This document shows positions 14,003 to 16,623 of a stretch of DNA of 16,623 nt, piece by piece. Within the stretch, counting starts at the first letter, position 1, and each line of letters starts with the position of its first letter. The stretch comes from JACPLA01 sp964602055 (GTDB lineage Bacteria; Bacteroidota; Ignavibacteria; UBA10030). Below the pieces are notes generated by a model. The model was not told the origin of the DNA and made no database searches. It was given only the letters and a program-made list of their open reading frames with translations. The stretch lies in NCBI GenBank assembly GCA_964602055.1, contig CAZRPU010000050.1, positions 1-16,623 on the forward strand, in the 5' to 3' direction. The translations under genes were made by a program, and so were the position numbers.

Positions 14003-15013
14003 TTGACTGAACGAAAAATTGAACTCAAGGGTGTTGATTCAGTCCAGTTGCTTGGGTTCCACGACGCCCATTTGCAGCTCCTTGAAGAGCGTTTTGACGC
14101 CACGATTGCCGTTCGCGGTGATCAAATCACCCTCAGAGGGACACAGCAGGAAGTCGCGAAATTGGAGCGAATATTCAAAGAGCTCCTCTACATTCTCGCA
14201 AAGAACGGCAACCTCTCGCCAAACGATGTCGACACGGTCATCGACCTCGTCTCTGTTAATGGTTCAACACCTGACATTCCTCGTGATGCCGACGATGCGG
14301 AAAATGCTCTTCTGTATACGAAGATCGGCATTATCAAGCCCCGGACCCAGGGTCAGAAGCACTATGTCCAGCAGATAAGGGGCCATGACATTGTTTTTGC
14401 CATCGGACCGGCGGGAACGGGGAAAACCTATCTTGCGGTAGCAATGGCTGTTGCCGCACTCAAAAACCGGGATGTTACCAAGATCGTGCTTGCACGCCCG
14501 GCAGTTGAGGCCGGAGAAAATCTCGGATTCCTTCCGGGAGACCTGCGGGAAAAAGTCGATCCCTATCTCCGCCCGCTCTATGACGCTCTCGACGACATTC
14601 TCTCGGCGGAAAAGCTGCGCAGTTACATGGAGAAGAGGATTATCGAGATTGTCCCCCTTGCCTACATGCGGGGAAGAACCCTCCACAATGCCTTCGTAAT
14701 TCTCGATGAGGCACAAAACGCCACCGCACTGCAAATGAAGATGTTCCTGACGAGGCTGGGGACCAACGCGCGGGCGATCATTACGGGGGACATCACACAA
14801 ATCGACCTTCCCCAAAAAACAACATCAGGTTTGGTGCAGATTCAGGAAGTACTGAAGGAGATTCAAGGAGTGGCGTTTGTCTACCTTGACAGAAATGACG
14901 TCGTGCGGCACCGCCTTGTGAAGGATATTATTGACGCCTACGATCGATACCATGAATCGACGAATGGAAAAGCAAGCGGCGGCCCCAACGGGGACAAAGG
15001 GAGTCCTCACTAA
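14003..15013 (+). CDS. PhoH-family ATPase (PhoH-like/YbeZ)
   Basis: The 336-aa protein is a PhoH-type P-loop NTPase. The N-terminal 100 or so residues form the family's KH-like region (LLGFHDAHLQLLEERFDATI, then VRGDQITLRG). Walker A GPAGTGKT is at 135-142 and the Walker B-type ILDEAQNA has D235 and E236, followed by TRLGTNARAIITGDITQIDLP. Proteins of this type are cytoplasmic and linked to RNA and ribosome metabolism, often beside ybeY, which is not seen here. The start is TTG at 14003: an in-frame stop at 13994-13996 excludes anything earlier, and the sequence from MTERKIELKG matches the family. GGAG at 13989-13992 is a rather distant SD. A strong terminator immediately upstream leaves little room for a separate promoter. 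The end overlaps the convergent mazG by four bases. Confidence 0.95.
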   Translation: MTERKIELKGVDSVQLLGFHDAHLQLLEERFDATIAVRGDQITLRGTQQEVAKLERIFKELLYILAKNGNLSPNDVDTVIDLVSVNGSTPDIPRDADDAENALLYTKIGIIKPRTQGQKHYVQQIRGHDIVFAIGPAGTGKTYLAVAMAVAALKNRDVTKIVLARPAVEAGENLGFLPGDLREKVDPYLRPLYDALDDILSAEKLRSYMEKRIIEIVPLAYMRGRTLHNAFVILDEAQNATALQMKMFLTRLGTNARAIITGDITQIDLPQKTTSGLVQIQEVLKEIQGVAFVYLDRNDVVRHRLVKDIIDAYDRYHESTNGKASGGPNGDKGSPH

Positions 15014-15780
15014 CGCTTTTCCATGCTCTTCTTTTCGTTCCACAATTCGTCCATTTCCTCCAACGTGACATCTTCCGGCCGTTTCCCTCTCTTTCCAAGC
15101 TCCCGTTCCACGTGTTGAAAGCGGCGTATGAACTTCTCGATGGTCTTTTTCAATGCCAGTTCCGGATTAACATCAAGAAAACGGGCGTAGTTGACGAGGG
15201 AAAACAAGAGGTCGCCGAACTCCTCTTCCTTTCTTTCCTTTTCCGCTGCTTCAAGTTCATCTGCTTCCTCATGCACTTTTTGAAGCACGTCCTTAGAGTG
15301 CTCCCAGTCGAACCCGACTTTCGACGCTTTTTCCTGAATTCTCCATGCGCGCAAAAGTGACGGAAGTTCCCGGGGTACGCCGTCGATAATAGATTGCCGG
15401 CCTTCGGTGAGCTTTATCTTCTCCCAATGGCTTTTCACCTCGCGGGCTGTTCCTGCCTGGGCGTTCCCAAAGACGTGGGGATGTCTTCGGATCATCTTCT
15501 CTCTTGCCGTCTCGAGCACGTCCTGAAGCGAAAAAGACCCCTGTTCTTCGGCCATAATGGCGTGCATTGTGACATGGAGAAGAAGATCTCCCAGTTCCTG
15601 CTTGAGTTCCTTCCAATTCTCATGGTCAATTGCTTCGAGGACCTCATACGCCTCTTCCAAAAGGCTGTGGCGGATCGACTGATGCGTCTGTTCACGATCC
15701 CATGGACATTCCTTCCGAAGCCTGCGCACCACGTTGACGTATTCTTCGAACATGGGCGCCTGTGTTCGCCTGACTTTCAT
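15010..15780 (-). CDS. mazG: Nucleoside triphosphate pyrophosphohydrolase MazG
   Basis: This 256-aa two-domain MazG hydrolyses NTPs and dNTPs to the monophosphate and pyrophosphate, a housecleaning activity also tied to ppGpp metabolism. The first domain has CPWDREQTH and the metal-binding set E42, E43, E46 (LLEEAYEVLEAID) with E62/D65 (ELGDLL). The second repeats it with HEEADELEAAE and EEEFGDLLFSLVNYARF. Length fits the bacterial two-domain form. A TTG four codons earlier keeps the frame open, but the ATG at 15780 lies five bases after GGAGG (minus strand, 15786-15790) and is preferred. Its own promoter is visible. It converges on phoH, with the TAG and TAA stops sharing bases, and diverges from the lipoprotein gene at 15960. 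Confidence 0.96.
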   Translation of the reverse strand: MKVRRTQAPMFEEYVNVVRRLRKECPWDREQTHQSIRHSLLEEAYEVLEAIDHENWKELKQELGDLLLHVTMHAIMAEEQGSFSLQDVLETAREKMIRRHPHVFGNAQAGTAREVKSHWEKIKLTEGRQSIIDGVPRELPSLLRAWRIQEKASKVGFDWEHSKDVLQKVHEEADELEAAEKERKEEEFGDLLFSLVNYARFLDVNPELALKKTIEKFIRRFQHVERELGKRGKRPEDVTLEEMDELWNEKKSMEKR

Positions 15781-15798
15781 GAGTTCCTCCAAAAAAGG

Positions 15799-15827
15799 AG
15801 AATATCGAAAAATGCGTGGAGAATCAA
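15799..15827 (-). promoter_or_regulatory. mazG promoter
   Basis: On the minus strand, TTGATT (15827-15822), 17 bp, and TATTCT (15804-15799). Predicted start near 15792 leaves a leader of about a dozen bases that just includes the GGAGG ribosome site. The -35 lies inside the left arm of the inverted repeat at 15820-15829. Confidence 0.55.
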
Positions 15828-15878
15828 TGTGAGCAAAACGGTTTCGGTTTGCATCATATTGACTTCACCATTGATTCT
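15820..15878. repeat. Inverted repeat spanning divergent promoters
   Basis: AGAATCAATG (15820-15829) and CATTGATTCT (15869-15878) are a perfect 10-bp inverted repeat with 39 bases between. Inside lies a second imperfect hairpin, GCAAAACG/CGGTTTGC (15833-15852). The left arm contains the mazG -35 and the right arm lies between the -35 and -10 of the opposite promoter. It could be a two-site operator or, in RNA, a stem. Confidence 0.5.
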
Positions 15879-15887
15879 GCGTACCAT
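15859..15887 (+). promoter_or_regulatory. Promoter of the small lipoprotein gene
   Basis: TTGACT (15859-15864), 17 bp, and TACCAT (15882-15887). The predicted start near 15894 gives a leader of about 66 bases that contains a hairpin at 15914-15930 (TTCTCCC, loop TGC, GGGAGAA). Confidence 0.5.
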
Positions 15888-15959
15888 CATCGCCGTGGAA
15901 TTTTGCCAATTCATTCTCCCTGCGGGAGAACACACCACACCAAATCTTGCGGAGGTTCC

Positions 15960-16421
15960 ATGAAATCATCATTCGCGGGGCTTGTTGCCGCCGCTGTTCT
16001 GGCTGCGATGGTGATGTCGGGATGCACACAGAGAATCCTCGACTTTACCGTCATCAGCAGCAAAAATGTCAGTATGCGCGTGAAAGATTCCGGAAAGGGA
16101 CAGCGCGTCAAAGGGGAGGACATGGCCGTCTATATTATCTTCCCGCTCGGAATGCCCCAGGTGAAAGGTGCAGTGGACAAGGCCATTGAGAGTGCAGGAA
16201 CCGGCTATGATGCACTCATCGACGGCGTGATCTATTACAAATACAACGTATTTCTCCTCTTTGGAACTTACGGTTATCAGGTTGAAGGAACTCCCATCAA
16301 AACTGCGGAGTTGATTGCGGAGCTCCGGCAGCGAGGAGAGGACGTCGACAAATATTTTGCGGATCACTCTATTCTCTACAGTTCTTCCAAGCTCCCGATG
16401 AATGAGCAATCGGGGCGTTAA
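15960..16421 (+). CDS. Small lipoprotein of unknown function
   Basis: The 153-aa product has a lipoprotein signal with VMSGC (18-22), so C22 is the probable lipidated residue. The mature part has a compact, mixed composition with ILDFTVISSKNVSMRV, then DMAVYIIFPLGMPQVKGAVD, YDALIDGVIYYKYNVFLLFG and TYGYQVEGTPIKT. This looks like a single alternating strand-helix domain. I recall similar short lipoproteins of unknown function in other diderms but cannot name a family with confidence. The frame is open upstream to 15816, but the ATG at 15960 has GGAGG at 15951-15955 and begins the signal peptide. The gene has its own promoter and terminator, so it is probably monocistronic, and is divergent from mazG. 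A tRNA gene follows. Confidence 0.85.
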   Translation: MKSSFAGLVAAAVLAAMVMSGCTQRILDFTVISSKNVSMRVKDSGKGQRVKGEDMAVYIIFPLGMPQVKGAVDKAIESAGTGYDALIDGVIYYKYNVFLLFGTYGYQVEGTPIKTAELIAELRQRGEDVDKYFADHSILYSSSKLPMNEQSGR

Positions 16422-16445
16422 GAGACTGTGGTTGTGAATCTCAGG

Positions 16446-16475
16446 AATCCCGGTCAGTACGACGGGATTTCTGTT
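16446..16475 (+). terminator. Intrinsic terminator after the lipoprotein gene
   Basis: AATCCCG (16446-16452) pairs with CGGGATT (16463-16469) around a ten-base loop. The stem is followed by TCTGTTTGCTCTTTCTTT, a T-rich tail. It lies 25 bases after the stop codon. Confidence 0.75.
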
Positions 16476-16492
16476 TGCTCTTTCTTTGGGCT

Positions 16493-16546
16493 AACTTCAA
16501 GCGGGATTGCCGGAAGGTAAATAGAGTTGCCTTCCAACTTGAAGTT
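16493..16546 (+). other. Long stem-loop overlapping the tRNA promoter
   Basis: AACTTCAAG (16493-16501) pairs perfectly with CTTGAAGTT (16538-16546), and inside it GGAAGG (16512-16517) pairs with CCTTCC (16530-16535). TTTTGT follows, so it may be a second, backup terminator for the upstream transcript. Its 3' half contains the -35 of the tRNA promoter. Confidence 0.6.
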
Positions 16547-16555
16547 TTGTATCTT
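16527..16555 (+). promoter_or_regulatory. tRNA-Ala promoter
   Basis: TTGCCT (16527-16532), 17 bp, TATCTT (16550-16555). The predicted start near 16562 lies about 26 bases before the tRNA 5' end, a reasonable precursor leader. Confidence 0.55.
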
Positions 16556-16587
16556 AAACCACGGAAAAAGAAGAAATTCGCAGTTTT

Positions 16588-16623
16588 GGGGCTGTAGCTC
16601 AGTTGGGAGAGCGCTTCGTTCGC
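16588..16623 (+). tRNA. tRNA-Ala(CGC), 5' half, truncated by window end
   Basis: The sequence begins with acceptor strand GGGGCTG (16588-16594), then TA, a D arm GCTC-AGTTGGGA-GAGC (16597-16612), G26, the 5' anticodon strand CTTCG (16614-16618), TT, and CGC (16621-16623). The window ends at canonical position 36, so the anticodon is just complete and reads CGC, decoding GCG alanine codons. The G at position 3 suits the G3-U70 alanine identity pair, but the 3' half is absent and cannot be checked. Confidence 0.88.

Noticed and set aside
15781..15792. TTG start for mazG four codons upstream
   Set aside because: The ATG at 15780 has an ideal GGAGG five bases before it, and that GGAGG lies within the would-be extension.
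15785..15802. Hairpin hiding the mazG ribosome site (TTCTCC, loop TTTTTT, GGAGGA)
   Set aside because: The 5' arm overlaps the predicted -10, so it would not be in the transcript if the start is near 15792.
1..16623. CRISPR array, insertion sequence, phage, toxin-antitoxin or defence system
   Set aside because: No repeat-spacer pattern, transposase, integrase or restriction-type protein is present in any frame. The mazG here is the two-domain housekeeping pyrophosphohydrolase with no mazEF-type toxin pair beside it.

Overview
The window is ordinary bacterial chromosome, mid-GC and densely packed, with mostly + strand genes. There is no sign of phage, transposon, CRISPR or restriction genes. 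The proteins are those of a diderm: lipoproteins, signal-peptidase substrates, a LysM envelope protein and a DUF6600-like secreted protein. The mix of strong Shine-Dalgarno (SD) sites with several genes lacking one, and the general protein style, suggest a member of the Bacteroidota/Chlorobi/Ignavibacteria assemblage. That placement is inference from style, not from a marker gene.

Layout. 1-760: an exported methionine sulfoxide reductase (msrA) behind a small 21-bp-period repeat, convergent with the next gene across a hairpin. 764-1969 (-): a Trp-rich DUF6600-type secreted protein with a long Arg/Glu/Gln tail. 1970-4918: a quiet intergenic stretch, a possible 64-aa protein, and an exported GH31 alpha-glucosidase. 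4955-12694: a tightly packed + strand series of GMP synthase (guaA), an ABC ATPase, its multi-spanning membrane partner, a cytoplasmic TPR protein, an exported TPR plus periplasmic-ligand-binding protein, and radC. 12755-13974: a two-gene envelope unit (small coiled-coil lipoprotein, then coiled-coil LysM protein) with a near-consensus promoter, two identical ribosome binding sites and a strong terminator. 14003-15780: phoH and mazG, convergent and overlapping by four bases. 15799-16475: a small lipoprotein divergent from mazG, with a terminator. 16527-16623: promoter and 5' half of a tRNA-Ala(CGC), cut by the window end exactly at the last anticodon base.

How the genes fit together. The guaA-to-radC stretch combines housekeeping (GMP synthesis, RadC) with an exporter pair and two TPR-type helper proteins, and may be several overlapping transcripts rather than one operon. 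Promoter-like elements sit directly against the guaA and TPR start codons, suggesting leaderless or near-leaderless mRNAs. The lipoprotein/LysM pair looks like a highly expressed outer-membrane-to-peptidoglycan linker system. No clearly new defence or metabolic system is visible. The most interesting points are the matched cysteines in the lipoprotein/LysM pair, the leaderless-type promoters, the inverted repeat spanning the mazG/lipoprotein promoters, and the terminator and short reading frame immediately before phoH.
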